A DNA stretch of 64,000 bases from Brachycybe producta (GCA_036925085.1 JAUPFP010000165.1:1-64000), one strand, 5' to 3'; counted from the first letter of the stretch, positions 41,336 through 52,705 are shown. A program made the numbers and translations. The notes: a model not told the origin generated them from the sequence alone.

Positions 41336-42166
41336 ATTTTTTTTCTACTGAAAGAAAGAATAATCAAGAGTTCGAAAATCAGCTGTTCCATAAAAACCAC
41401 CTTAAACATGAATGCGTTTTAACTGCACCACCTAAAAGGGAAATAGTGTTAAGGTACGTAGAGAGTTTGCTTTAGGGGATGCGAAGGGGGTAACATTAGG
41501 GGAGAGGAGGGGAGGTGTGGGGTGTGGGGTGTGTAAGGTGGAGGTGTCGTCGGTTGTTTGGTTATTATTAATATTATATGTATAGATGGATACAAAATTC
41601 TTTATCGATCTTCTTCTCTTTTGCTTTACTGATCTCGTTTCGAAGTAAATCAAGCTAATGACAACGCTCTTATTTTGGGAACAAAATACGAGGTTTTGGT
41701 AACATCTGTGTGTGTGTGTTTTATGTAGGCCCTGTATGTATGTGTGGACCACCCACCACCCGAATATTAAGAGAAAGAGAAAACACCTTTTCATCCCATC
41801 TTATCCCACCCTCTTCCACCCCCCCCCCCCCCTCTCTCTCTCTCGTTTGTTTTATGCAAATCACTTTTTGCCAACATTCAATAACAAGTTTCATCAATTT
41901 CAGGGCAATGTTGTCACAAGTCTTAAAAGTTATATTATATTCAAGAAGAGAATTACAACTTATATACTTTTGGTTGTGTCTTATACTGTATATTATATAT
42001 CATAATGTATAATATGTGTGTAGGACTACATCTAGTCACGCTCATTATCATAATTGGTTCAATGAACAATTTAGAGAAGAAGAAGTAAAAAAAAGAACAC
42101 TAACAAAGTCAGCAACAACTACCAGTTTGATAGTAAGATAACCAGGATTGGAAAATTAAGAGATCT
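41336..42166. other. AT-rich DNA, no gene seen
   Basis: GGAGGTGTGGGGTGTGGGGTG near 41510 (in parts) and a C13/CT run near 41819. Nothing supported. Confidence 0.4.
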
Positions 42167-42260
42167 ACAGGCAATTAGAAATAGGGACAAACAGAAGTTG
42201 GCTAAACCCCATAGAAAGGGCGGAGCCAACTTCTGTTTCTCCCGATTTCTAATTGCCTGT
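42167..42260. mobile_element. Family A MITE, minimal copy A12 (94 bp)
   Basis: Only the two ends remain: ACAGGCAATTAGAAATAGGG and AAAGGGCGGAGCCAACTTC to CTAATTGCCTGT. AGAGATCT and AGAGATCC flank it (7 of 8). Confidence 0.85.
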
Positions 42261-42403
42261 AGAGATCCTTCTTGAAATAACAGTGCTGTCCGAATGGCCT
42301 GCATGCTCTGAGAATAAAAGCAGAGTCTGTTTGGACGGACTTTTCGTGGCTGAGTATCTCTACTCAAGTCACGCAGCACGTGCTAGTGTCTAGATTCCAT
42401 ATA

Positions 42404-42610
42404 TTAGCTCGGTAGCACAGTGGAGGTAGCCTTCCCCGCTTGTGGTGCTGGAGTTACCAGATTCGAATCCAAGTCGAAGCACGGGTTGTTTGTGTTTGTC
42501 TTTCAATATTTTCCCCAAATTGCGGAGTTGACGTTAGGTAGGGCAGCCGGTTGAATAAACACATTTCGCCAAATCCGACTCGTAATGTCGCATCTTTCAT
42601 CATCATTGTC
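42404..42610 (+). mobile_element. tRNA-derived SINE, second family
   Basis: TTAGCTCGGTAGCACAGTGG holds an A-box-like TAGCACAGTGG (42413-42423) and GATTCGAATCC (42460-42470) a B box, in tRNA-like spacing. The body continues through AATTGCGGAGTTGACGTTAG and GGTTGAATAAACACATTTCG. Not a functional tRNA gene: the acceptor stem does not close. Confidence 0.7.
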
Positions 42611-42626
42611 ACTTGACCAACGCCAC

Positions 42627-42704
42627 TCCATATGGACTACTTTTCTTCTTCTTTCCCTGGATCACGTCGTCCAGTGAAAAAAGAAAAAAAGTAGTCCATA
42701 TGGA
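42627..42704. repeat. 78-nt near-complete hairpin at the SINE 3' side
   Basis: TCCATATGGACTACTTTT and its exact complement form the outer 18 bp. The pairing continues imperfectly through TTCTTTCCCTGGA and TCCAGTGAAAAAAGAA around a short loop. A second small stem (CTTTGCTCTTT / AAAGAGCAAAG) lies near 42776-42808. Confidence 0.75.
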
Positions 42705-42904
42705 CGAGACCAGCTCTGTATTTGTGTCCACCTAGTAGAGAGAACAATTGCTCCTAGATATTGTGGAGTTGCTCTCTTTGCTCTTTTTTTGTTTAAAAGA
42801 AAGAGCAAAGACAACTAAACGTGCTCTCAAACATGGTGGCACCTAATAACTGTACATACATGCCTGAAAGAAGAAAAAAACGACTTCTTTCAAAAAGGAG
42901 TCCG

Positions 42905-43092
42905 ACATGATATATACTTTAATGAGCCACTCGGTTCTGCCACGTGTACCACAAACCTCTCGTCTTTCAATGGTCCAGCATAGGGTAGCGAGATTTGTCT
43001 GCGTCAGATGTGAGTTTGGCGATAGTGTTACTGAAATGCTGGTGGAGCTTCACTGGGATAGTTTAACTCGTCGTAGATCAGAAATTATCTTT
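42905..43092 (+). pseudogene. LINE reverse transcriptase fragment, short
   Basis: One frame reads SMVQHRVARFVCVRCEFGDS then VTEMLVELHWDSLTRRRSEI. This is the LINE 'QxRxARFV...LxWxSLxxRR' C-terminal motif, nearly identical to the copy 600 bp downstream. Confidence 0.75.
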
Positions 43093-43480
43093 TTTTTTTG
43101 TTTCTTTAGCTGTCCACATAGATGTGCACAATAGTCTTTAGTGTTGCTCTGAAGTGTTTTATTTTACTGTTCTGTTATTGTTTTAATACTAACTGTCCAC
43201 ACTGCAAACAGACACAGAGTTGCAAGAATGTGGCTTAGTACAGCGACAGAACAAAAACCTTTTGCTGTTTACCGACTTAAGCTAGAGACATGTCGCAGAA
43301 ATGTTTTAGAATTGTCGCCAAGTTGTCTCTCGAAACACTGTGTTTCTGTTTTGTTTGCGTTTTGTCAGCTTGATGTGGATTGGTCCTAAGTAGTACCAAA
43401 CACAATTTAAGTATTCGAAACAGTACTTTAAATACAAACTTGTATTTTATACTATTTTATTACTCCCCGCCACCAACACT
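43093..43480. other. Spacer between two LINE fragments, no gene seen
   Basis: AT-rich; no family match recognised. Confidence 0.35.
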
Positions 43481-43483
43481 GAT

Positions 43484-44095
43484 GCTTACAATGCGCTGAA
43501 TCAACCTCATCTTGAGTATTGCTGCAGTGTGTGGAATCCCCACTCCGTAGCCATAACTCAACTCATGCAGTGGAAATGGTCCAGTACAGGACAGCCAGAT
43601 TTGTCTGCGGCAGATATGAGTTTACCGATAGTGTTACTGAAATGCTGGTGGAGCTTCATTGGGATAGTTTAACTCGTTGTAGATCGGAAATTAGTTTAAG
43701 TATGTTTAAGAAAATTGCACGTGGTCAATGTCCCAAACCACAGTCTAGTGATATATATAAAACATGGTATGTGGGAAGAGGGGGGACCCACCCCACTCGA
43801 AGGAAAATGAAGAGAGATTTTTCCCAAGACAACTCTTATTACTGGTCTATCCCCCCCCCCCCCCCGAGGGTTATACGACAATCGAATGCCCGTCCTAAAC
43901 AGGGCTATTGATGATGTCAATGTCCTTAATGAATTGTCGGTTTAAATTTTCATAACTGCATTTATATTGTTTTATATTTGCAATGCAAGTTATTATTTTT
44001 GTAATTATATTGACACTGCATCTTGCGCAGCACTTGGATCTTAAGATCCTTCTGCCATAGGCCAACCGGCTGCTTGTAAGAGTATTTTTTGTAAT
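43484..44095 (+). pseudogene. LINE C-terminus and 3'UTR, frameshifted
   Basis: HLEYCCSVWNPHSVAITQLM in one frame, then after a shift VQYRTARFVCGRYEFTDS, LVELHWDSLTRCRSEISLSM and FKKIARGQCPKPQSSDI. The 3'UTR contains CTGCCATAGGCCAACCGGCTG, shared with the LINE tail at 23.1 kb. Frameshift and a C17-type run show it is decayed. Confidence 0.8.
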
Positions 44096-44118
44096 GGTAA
44101 TCCCAAACAACGGCTACC

Positions 44119-44322
44119 CAGGCAATTAGAAATCGGGACGAACTTCAGTTGGCTCCACCCATTTTATGACGAACGCAACTTCTAATTGGTTGGTTATGTA
44201 GTCTGACGTTATATGCTCCGCCCTTTTCAACGTCGAACCACACAACAAACCAATTAGAAGTTGCCCGTCGTCATAAAAAGGGCGGAGCCAACTGAAGTTT
44301 GTCCCGATTTCTAATTGCCTGT
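44119..44322. mobile_element. Family A MITE, copy A13
   Basis: CAGGCAATTAGAAATCGGGA to GATTTCTAATTGCCTGT. The CRE is changed to TGACGTTATATG. No TSD seen. Confidence 0.85.
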
Positions 44323-45300
44323 ATGAGTACTGACTGCCATTGGGAAATTTGTAAAAAAAAATGCTGTGGTCACTGACTTCAGAGTGCTCAATAGTCAAAT
44401 TTTAATTTATAAATACATATAGTCTGATGTGATTAATTTGGTAAACAAAAAAACAGGAGAAAAAAATACATTAAATTAAGTAGCTGTATTCTAAGATATA
44501 AAATCTAAAAATCGTATTTTTCAAAGCATAACTGGAAGCGATATTTTAAGTATTCCATTTCCATTTGGATATTATTCTGAATAACTTAAAAGATTGAGAG
44601 AAGAAAAAAAAAAGTTTCCTTTGTTATTTTTCTTATGAATATTTATGATATTTTTTAGCAACACCCACAGAACCACCCATCCTTATTTCATATTCTTTCA
44701 TTTGCAGATTAAACTGTTTAAACTTTGTTGTTTTGTTATGTTAAAAAAATAAATTAACAATGAAATCATCATTGTGGCCCTGTTTAATCTCAAGTGACAG
44801 AAATTATTTAAATGTCAAATTTTCAACTGAAGAAAAATTGCTATTTATTATGGCTGAAATGAGTTAATGCATTTCCGTTAATTTGGCAATATAATGTCTG
44901 TGTTAGGAGAAAATAAATTCGTAATGAGAGCACAAATGTGGCCCACATATTCGCTATAATGGTTTCGTTGATAATGTTAGTTAGGTCATTTGAAGTGAGA
45001 AAACCCCTATCACCCTACCACTTTAAACTAAACCATAAATAGTCCTTTCTCATCAATATTTAAATTGAAATGGTGTTATTTTGAGGTAAAGCTCCACAGT
45101 TAGATCGAAAGTGTTGCTTCGCAACAAAGGTCTAAAATGTGAATATCGTAATATACGAAAACATAATTCATACATTTATAATCAAGATTTAAATGTTACA
45201 AAATAATTAATAAACAAGGCCAAAAATAATTGTGCATTATTTCAATCAATGAAGCTGTTTTGAGGCTAGAACCCAAATCTGAAATATCTTGGCTTTCTTA
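44323..45300. other. AT-rich DNA, no gene seen
   Basis: No repeats shared with the rest of the window that I can recognise, and no convincing ORF. Among the longest repeat-free stretches here. Confidence 0.4.
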
Positions 45301-45609
45301 TACCTTGTACACACATGAGTTAAATGAATTCAACTTAAATGTGTTTAGGTGAATTATACGGAATCCAGTTAAGGACATGAACCAAATAAAAATTGAATTT
45401 TATTATTAATATTTTAAATTGAAAATACTAAATAAATATTTTGTCAATAGTTTCTATATTTATATATAAATGTATTAACTCAATATTTTCAGATTATTAA
45501 CTGAATGAATAGAATTCGACATATTGTTTGTTGGTCCTTCACAGGCCTCTGTAGAACACGTTTATTATTTAAATGCATTTAAATTAAATTATCAGGTGTG
45601 TACTGAGTA
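45301..45609 (+). mobile_element. Family E3 MITE, copy E3f
   Basis: TACCTTGTACACACATGAG to GTGTGTACTGAGTA with TTA on both sides. Contains a small ATTAAATT duplication near the right end. Confidence 0.85.
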
Positions 45610-46869
45610 TTACAAAAATAATAGCCTCAATGCAGACTTGGTGATGACACACGTGTCCAGACCGAGTCAGGGCCGGAGGTCGGCCGTCATCCAATGGAGC
45701 CATTTCATCATGAATTAATTTCAATACGCCCTTGGCCCTAACACTGGGCCCGGGTAGATATTGTCATGTTCTTTTTCCTGGTGAAGGTCCGCTTTCGGAT
45801 CGCAGATTAGAGAAAGGGGGGGAAGGTGTTTCATTAATTATTAAGAAATGGAACCCTTGTTATTAACCGAGCCGATGCAGAACCGAAACGCGAACATCTC
45901 CCGGACATGTCGCACCAGGGCTAGAAATGTGGCACAACTCAAAGGCCTCTTTTTTTGGGGGGGGGGGGTGGAGGGAATGAGAGATTCATGGCTTAACTTT
46001 GCTGAGAGCTTTTCCGTTTTAACTATTCACAATATCGGTTTATTTGGCTCCCCTACAATAGATTAAGTCTAAAAAAAATGCAACTTTAAACTCATTTTCC
46101 AAAAAAAATGTGTTTTTTTAAGTTGTGCCACTCTTCTTGCTAAGGTCCGATGTGTGGTTTTCAATTACTGGGCCCAACACAGGGCCGGAGCGCGGCCGTT
46201 TTTCCGGCCCAGGACAATAATTTTTTTGGACTTTGTAATTAATTAATTAACTTTGTTTAAGTTAAAAGATTGAGACTAGTTTTTTTTAAGAGTTAAAGAA
46301 AAACAAAACTCCAAGCAATAAATAAAATTCTTCTTTTACTTTTACTCTATAATTATAAAAATTATTACAACAAAAAATGAAAGAATTTTCTTTTTTTCTG
46401 TTGTCTACAAAAGAATAGTCATTTTAACAGTAATAATCACAACTATATCTTAAAGGCACTTGTTGTGGCCATTCACTTTTCATAATGAAATGGGTTCACG
46501 TGTTGTGAGCAATATTGGCACAACGCCCCCTACTGAGCAACAAACTAACACCACCCATAATTAAAAGGCACCCCACCCCCTCCGCTTGTTCTTTGTTAAC
46601 AATGGGATTGTGGGTCAACGGTCATTCAAGTCCAAAAGGAATACCGACTCATAAACCTAATGAACTCTCGTTTATTCGGATTCATTAATAAACTTGTTGC
46701 ACAATATATGACGCAATGCAGAAAGCAATGCAAAGTCGTTTTCTACCGCAAATGCGCAGAATGCAAACAAACTGCAACATCATCTACTTTGCACATGCAC
46801 ACCGGGTGGCTTCACAATAGAGGGCGAGCTTACAGTGCTTGTGCATTGTTGGTGCATTACTTCATTGGA
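45610..46869. other. Unassigned DNA with GGGCCGG-rich patches
   Basis: CAGGGCCGGAGGTCGGCCGTC (in parts, about 45667) and CAGGGCCGGAGCGCGGCCG (about 46181) are two related GC-rich words. G11-type run near 45957. No gene supported. Confidence 0.35.
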
Positions 46870-46878
46870 ATGAACCAG

Positions 46879-47067
46879 ACAGGCATCTCTGCCTAGCAAT
46901 AAATTTTGTTGGTCCCGCCCTTTTATGAGCATCATCAATTTCTAATTGGTTACTTGGTCTCGTGTCAAATGCCCCACCCTTTTCAATTTCTAATTGGTTG
47001 ATATTTGGTCTGACACTCATAAAATGGCGGGGCCAACAAAATTTTACTGCTGAGCACACTTGCCTGT
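46879..47067. mobile_element. Family B MITE, copy B5, exact 9-bp TSD
   Basis: ACAGGCATCTCTGCCTAGCA left, TGCTGAGCACACTTGCCTGT right. ATGAACCAG at 46870-46878 and 47068-47076. The CRE is mutated (TCTCGTGTCAAATG). Confidence 0.9.
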
Positions 47068-47095
47068 ATGAACCAGGCCTTGTGTAATCGTCCGA

Positions 47096-47188
47096 CTCAC
47101 TTAAGAATGCAAGTAGAGCATTTATTTTGTCCCTTTAGCATTAGATGGCACCACCAGTTCTCCCATAGAAATGTACTGACACTCACCT
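47096..47188 (+). repeat. Dispersed repeat O, copy O1
   Basis: TAAGAATGCAAGTAGAGCAT, GCATTAGATGGCACCACC and ACTGACACTC recur at 52.7, 59.0 and (inverted) 62.5 kb. Function and class unknown. Confidence 0.65.
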
Positions 47189-47354
47189 GGCCCTTTTTAT
47201 GACGACCGGCAACTTCTAATTGGTTTGTTGTGTGGTTTGACATTGAAAAGGGCGGAGCATATAACATCAGACTACATAACCAACCAATTAGAAGTTGCAT
47301 TCATCATAAAAAGGGCGGAGCCAACTTCTGTTTGCCGGATTTCTAATTGCCTGT
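47189..47354. mobile_element. Family A MITE, 5'-truncated copy A14
   Basis: Begins at GGCCCTTTTTATGACGACCG and continues to CTAATTGCCTGT. The CRE has decayed (ATAACATCAG). Confidence 0.85.
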
Positions 47355-47540
47355 GTTGCAATCGTGAGTATCGCAACTTTCATGACAGCTACTCTCATGA
47401 AAAAAGTATCGCCGTGAAAACCAGGCTTTAGTGCTGGGCGCACTTGCCTGTCATTTTGGCAGGTATATGTTACAAGTTATAACCGAGTAAAAACCACCAT
47501 AGTGACGTAAAAACCCTTTTTTATATCCCTTTGTATCTTA

Positions 47541-48568
47541 TACCTTGTACACACATACATAGTTAAATGCATTTAAATATTAAACACGCTCTACAGAGCC
47601 CTGTGAAGGGCAAACAAACAATATATCGAATTCAATTTATTCAGTTAATAATCTGAAAAATATTGAGTTAATACTTAAATATAATTTATATAAACTACTG
47701 ACAAAATATTGATTTAGCATTTCAATTTAAAATTTTAATAATAAATGTGACCGGAGTCACATATATAAATAAAAAAATTTTCATAGTAATAACATCACAC
47801 ATCTGTAGTTGCATCACTATATTAGAGCCTTGTCTTCCATATACACAGATACCAAAACATCAGTTGTCATAATAGGTGAGGGCTATGCCTTCAATTTTCA
47901 AATACATAAAAACATCATACTTAGCTATTTGTCATTGCCATTCAAATACAGTAAGTACAAAACATATAGGCCTAAGCCTTCAAACACATACTTCCTGGGT
48001 GCATTCCCAAAATGGTCTCCACCAGGAGGGGAACTGCCCGGACCGTTACATTTTAGTACGACAACAAGAACTACAGTCACAACAATCTTCTCATCTCCAA
48101 GATTTACCATTTTATAGGCCCTATTTTGTATTTAAAATTAACTCACTCTGAAAAAACCAATAAGCTTGCTACTTTTGAATATGACTGTTACAACAATCAA
48201 CTGAAACTATATGAATGTTTGAATTCAAACAATTCCAGCAACTTGTCATAACAGCCCACAACAATAAACAACTAAAAAAACAAAGAAAGAAAGGAGTTGG
48301 TGACCTTAAGTCACCAACTACCAAAAATGAGTCAGGAGAGATGCTCATAAAGCTGCAACCACCTAATGGGTTTTCAAAAACAATAAATTACAAATATTGT
48401 ATTGCAGTTGAGATTTAATTTAAACAATTTAAGATGCTAGTTTTTTAGTGACCACCCGGTCACATAAAGTCAACTTTTATTTCGGTTTATGTCCTTAACT
48501 GGATTCCGTATAATTCACCTGAACACATTTAACTTGAATTCATTTAACTCATGTGTGTGTACAAGGTA
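47541..48568 (-). mobile_element. Family E3 MITE, copy E3g, split by element Q
   Basis: TACCTTGTACACAC (47541) and GTGTGTGTACAAGGTA (ends 48568), TTA on both sides. The E3 sequence is continuous once Q and one TAAA are removed. Confidence 0.8.
47746..48464. mobile_element. Element Q, unclassified, TGTGACCGG ends, 4-bp TSD
   Basis: 719 bp inside E3g. TGTGACCGGAGTCAC left and GTGACCACCCGGTCACA right. TAAA at 47742-47745 and 48465-48468. The intact E3 sequence at this point has a single TAAA. Contains a 102-codon plus-strand ORF (47809-48117; includes PKWSPPGGELPGP) and a 61-codon minus ORF; neither resembles a known protein. AGTTGGTGACCTTAAGTCAC continues into a palindrome near 48295-48319. 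Confidence 0.65.
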
Positions 48569-49115
48569 TTATGAAAGTGTTTTCTATTTTGTTTTTACTT
48601 TAAAACATCACTGCTCATAAGTTTTCTAAATTTTAACATCTCCTTCAGTCCCCTTACTCTTAATTTCAATTATGCATCTCCATTCTTCTAATTATAAACA
48701 TAAAATTAACGTCCCGAGTTTCTAAAATGTTAAGAAAATCAAGTGCATATTAATTAATTAGAAGAAAAAGAAGAAGAAAAGAGTCCCAGTGATAAACTAA
48801 CATTACGAATATATATACATACATATGAGAAAAAGGCGTTCTCTTCCTTTTAATTGTCCTTTAGGACCACTAATTACATATCATAACGCGAGAAAAAACA
48901 ATTAATATTCAAACAACAACGAGAAGAAGAAAAAAACCACCACCAAAAAAAATTTTTTTTTAGAAAAATACAAATTTCAAAATGTTGGGGTGTCAAAACG
49001 TAAAAAAGGAGGCGGAGGAACCAAAAATAAAAGAGACGAATTGCTAACTAATTAATTTAATCACCTCTTTATTTAGATTTCGACAAATTAAATGAATATA
49101 TTAATTCTTATTACA

Positions 49116-49157
<42 letters not shown>

Positions 49158-49415
49158 AGTCTCTCCCCCCACCTTAATTACTACGTCATTAATTCATTTG
49201 TCTGTATCATTAACACCCGTTATTTGCATTCCATTTACAACAAAGATCCTTCATTCTGATTGCCTTTCACAACAACAACAAAAAAAACCACAACCATCCA
49301 ACCTTAGGTTTAGAGTATTTAACACTAGATGGCGCTTCTTGAAAGCCCATCGCTTTATTACGCACACTGTGTTTGAGGCAAATTACTTTTTCCTCTCAAA
49401 GTAATATAAAGATAA
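48569..49415. other. AT-rich DNA, (CT)n at 49120-49151
   Basis: Includes the CT microsatellite and GAAGAAAAAGAAGAAGAAAA near 48760. No gene seen. Confidence 0.45.

Positions 49416-49417
<2 letters not shown>

Positions 49418-49508
<91 letters not shown>
49418..49508. repeat. (TA)n microsatellite, about 45 units
   Basis: Pure TA dinucleotides; adjoins repeat P3, as the shorter TA run at 22.56 kb adjoins P1. Confidence 0.95.
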
Positions 49509-49509
<1 letters not shown>

Positions 49510-49511
<2 letters not shown>

Positions 49512-50068
49512 AGCCCCGTCTATCCTTCGTTCCGTCAGTAACGCTGTACAAACAAGGACAAAAACCTTGAAGCACGTCGGAATTTACATAAATTTAAATG
49601 AATAAATGAACCGCTTTTTTTCTCGAGGTCAATATTACCTTGCACTCTCCCCATTCAAGAACCCCATAATATTAAATTGGGGAGGGGGGGGGGGGAAAGG
49701 TTGGAAAGGAGAGGGGAGAGAGAGAGAGAGAAACATGGAGGGGGGAAACTGAAATTTAAATTAAAGCAGTAAAAAAAAGAACAAACGACGCGCATGCGCA
49801 CACCAGAGAAAATGAAAAGCTCATTGTCTATCAAATATAAAAAAGGGGGAGGGGATAATAGTAGCAAAATGAAACTAGAATTTATCACGGGCAATTGTGC
49901 CCAGCATTAGAATTTCTTTCGCTCCGCCCTTTTATGAACGTCATCAATTTCTAATTGGTTTGTTACTTCGTCTGACGTCATAAAAGGGCGCAGGAAAAGA
50001 AATTCTAATGCAGAGCACAATTGACGGGGAATTTTGCTCCCGTCATTTATGACGGGTTACCCCACTAG
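49510..50068 (-). repeat. Dispersed repeat P, copy P3, with MITE B6 inside
   Basis: Inverted relative to P1/P2: AAGCACGTCGGAATTTA, TCGAGGTCAATATTACC, GAACGACGCGCATGCGC-like block (about 49780-49800) and, after B6, GAATTTTGCTCCCGTCATTT, ending CCCACTAG. Confidence 0.65.
49888..50027. mobile_element. Family B-type MITE, short copy B6
   Basis: GGGCAATTGTGCCCAGCATTA left, AATGCAGAGCACAATTGACG right; core GCTCCGCCCTTTTATGAACG, TCTGACGTCATAAAAGGGCG. Confidence 0.7.
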
Positions 50069-50221
50069 TTAATTAATAATACTTAATTACATGTACAGCA
50101 GTAAAGAAAAAATAATAATTACAATTCAAAAAAATTTAAAAAGAAATTAATTATAATTACTCATTTTCCGAAAAAGTATTTTTGAATTACTTTCAATTAC
50201 CAGGAGGCATAATTTATCTAA

Positions 50222-50871
50222 AGCACGTTATACACCTACAATTTTTACTTGCATTTTTGTGTCAATTAAATGATGAATGTTTTCGTTAATCATTTGGTAC
50301 ATAAAATGTATAAATTAATTTGTGTCAATCGGTGGTTAAACACTTGTAAAAGTATTCGGAACATTTTTACCGACAGGCAATTAGAAATCCGGACAAACAG
50401 AAGTTCACTCCGCCCTTTTTATGACGACCGGCAACTTCTATTTGGTTTGTTGTTTGGTTCGACGTTGAAAAGGGCGGAGCATGTGACGTCAGACTACATA
50501 ACCAACCAATTAAAAGTTGCCAGTCGTCATAAAAAGGGCGGAGCCAACTTCTGTTCATCCCGTTTTCTAATTGCCTGTGCAGAACAGTGCGTAGTGTGAC
50601 AGTTTATCGTATATCTAACCTTGTGACCTTCTAGACAAGATAATTGGGGAGAGGGGTGTGCTAAATATGTTGCAGAGCACATCGTATACAGCTTTGTAAA
50701 TTACGTAAGAATGATGCTGATCCGGAAAGGCGCTCATGTAGATGTGATCATTTAAGAAAAATAGAACATCTTTTAAATTAATGCATTCACGTCGTTATAC
50801 ACATGCAATGTCACATTTATAAATTCATTTATAAATTAAATTAAGACATAATTGATTGTGTATAATGGGCT
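50222..50871. mobile_element. Element N, copy N2, TAA TSD, with A15 inside
   Basis: AGCACGTTATACACC left and GTGTATAATGGGCT right, TAA on both sides. The body shares GATGAATGTTTT and GCAGAACAGTGCGTAGTGTG with N1 and N3. Harbinger-like by TSD. Confidence 0.65.
50373..50578. mobile_element. Family A MITE, copy A15 in N2
   Basis: ACAGGCAATTAGAAATCC to CGTTTTCTAATTGCCTGT with an intact TGTGACGTCAGAC core. Comparison with N1 shows that bases of N are lost at the site, so the TSD is gone. Confidence 0.9.
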
Positions 50872-51400
50872 TAAAAAATAAATTGGCCAATCAGACAATC
50901 TTAAGTCGAGTCCAGACTTGGAAACTTTGTTTGCAAACTTATTTCCAAACAAATGTTTTGCGTTCACACTTAGTGGCAAAACTCCTCAATATGTTTAAAT
51001 TGTAATCTAGCAATCACCCTCTGCTGCTAATTATAATCAAATAGTAAATCATTTTCCTTTCACTCGTCTTACTACAGTTAATTAATTTAAGGAAAAAATA
51101 AAATACCTGATGTTTTCAAACGTCTCGTACACTGTATAGTGTGTACTCGAATGCACCCTTTGTTTGCTGAGCTACAAAAAAATAGATAATAAATTTAAAA
51201 TTAATTAATTTTACAACAAACAACACCTTTTCTAATAAAGTTACACATTTTTGCATGACAAGATTTATATTTCTGGTCATTTTTCTTCGACAACAAAATT
51301 CCACTTCCAAGGAATTTTTCGTGTGCCTAAATTTTTTTGGTTTTATGTGATTTAACCATTTCTTTTTTACAATTGCGAGCGAGCAAGCGAAATACTTTTT
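50872..51400. other. AT-rich DNA, no gene seen
   Basis: CTTAAGTCGAGTCCAGACTT near 50889 looks like an element end without a partner. Confidence 0.35.
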
Positions 51401-51401
51401 T

Positions 51402-51582
51402 TACTCGCTTTTATTTAACTTCATAATTTGTTTGTCTGAAATATCTGAATATTTCATTCACTCAGCACGGGGATTGAACCCATGACCAACATTACCTAAC
51501 CACTACACCAGCAACACAAGACACAATTATAGTTTCTTTGTTTTTACTTTTTAGACCTTTTTTTTTTCTATAAAAGCAAGTA
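51402..51582 (-). mobile_element. tRNA-derived SINE with inverted-repeat ends, copy S2
   Basis: TACTCGCTTTTATTTAACTT to ATAAAAGCAAGTA. Minus-strand B box (GGGTTCAATCC) and a shortened A-box region (plus strand CTAACCACTACACCAGCA). Same ends as S1 with one mismatch. Downstream ACCATGTTTTTGTTTAATTTTC also matches S1, so the repeat may extend further. Confidence 0.7.
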
Positions 51583-52010
51583 TTCACAAAAAAAAAACCA
51601 TGTTTTTGTTTAATTTTCTTGTTTCATTTTCTATCAGTATCTCTTTTTACTATTTCTTGACTATCCCCCTTTTCTGTTATTTCTATGTTTTTTGAAAAAA
51701 AAAAATTCTTAACTATCTCTGGGATAAAAATTAGAAGAAAAAACGAGATAGTTAAAAAAATTTAAAAAATGAAAGTTAATATCTAATTTTTTCAATTTTT
51801 TTTTTAACAATCTCGTTTTTTTCTAATTTTTAACTATAGCTCGTTATTTCTATTTCTTAACTATCTGATTTTTCTTATTTCTATCTTTTTTTTTTATATT
51901 TTTTTTTTTAAATATCTCGTTTTCTGCTATTTCTTTAACTTACCTAGTTATTCTGTTAACTATCTCGTTTTTTATTATTCGCTTCTATTTAACTTCATAA
52001 TTTGTTTGTT
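51583..52010. repeat. Low-complexity AACTATCTCGTTTTT repeats
   Basis: TTAACTATCTCGTTTTTT-type words recur irregularly from 51640 to 51975 in both orientations, ending in a SINE scrap (TTCGCTTCTATTTAACTTCA). Confidence 0.5.
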
Positions 52011-52203
52011 ATACTTAATGCACACCTAAAAGGTTAAATACATTTAAATATTAAACACGTTCTACAGAGCCCTGCTGTGTTAAGGACAAATCTTGAAAAT
52101 ATTGAGTTAATATACTTAAATATATTATTACAAACTATTGACAAAAATATTGATTTAGTATTTCAATTTTAAAATATAATTAATAAAAGTCAATTTTTAA
52201 TTT
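52011..52203 (-). mobile_element. Family E3 MITE, truncated copy E3h
   Basis: ATACTTAATGCACACCTAAA, ACACGTTCTACAGAGCCCTG and ACAAAAATATTGATTTAGTA, then lost. Right TIR absent. Confidence 0.75.
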
Positions 52204-52332
52204 TCTTGTTTCTGTTTTAAATATTGTTCGACTTTCCTATTCTTTTTTTTTTTTTTTTTTTCTTCGAGAAAAATGTGGTGGCGCATTTTACTTTTTTGAA
52301 ATTTTCTACTGCTTAAAATATTAGTTTTGCTA

Positions 52333-52551
52333 CAGTAGAACGTCGATTATCGGAAATAATGTCGGACTTGCCATAGTTCCGATAATCAAAAAAGTTCATA
52401 TAATCAAACTTCCATTAAAAAAAATGGAGAAAAAGTAAGAAAAAATCGATTGTAAAGAAATTTTTTTCATTTCCATAAGAATAAGTAAAAAAATTGGTTC
52501 TGATAATCCACGGTTCCAATAACCGACATTCCAATAATCGATGCTCTACTG
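52333..52551. mobile_element. pogo/Tigger-like MITE, TA TSD
   Basis: 219 bp, CAGTAGAACGTCGATTATCG left, CCAATAATCGATGCTCTACTG right, TA on each side. CAGTnnAACnTCGATTATC ends are diagnostic of pogo/Tigger-type Tc1-mariner elements. No transposase. Confidence 0.85.
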
Positions 52552-52705
52552 TATTCATTTTTTGTATGATTTTTAAATTTGTACTGTATTTCGTTATGAA
52601 ACCGCACCCTATAATGCAAAATCCGGCCCTTAAACTATATGGCCCATTGTGGAAAAAAAATGTCCGATGGGACAGTTCACCCCAACCTGACATTGGAATT
52701 GATGT

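Noticed and set aside
42404..42480. Functional tRNA gene
   Set aside because: A- and B-box-like words are present, but there is no closing acceptor stem or clean anticodon arm and the sequence runs on into a SINE body.
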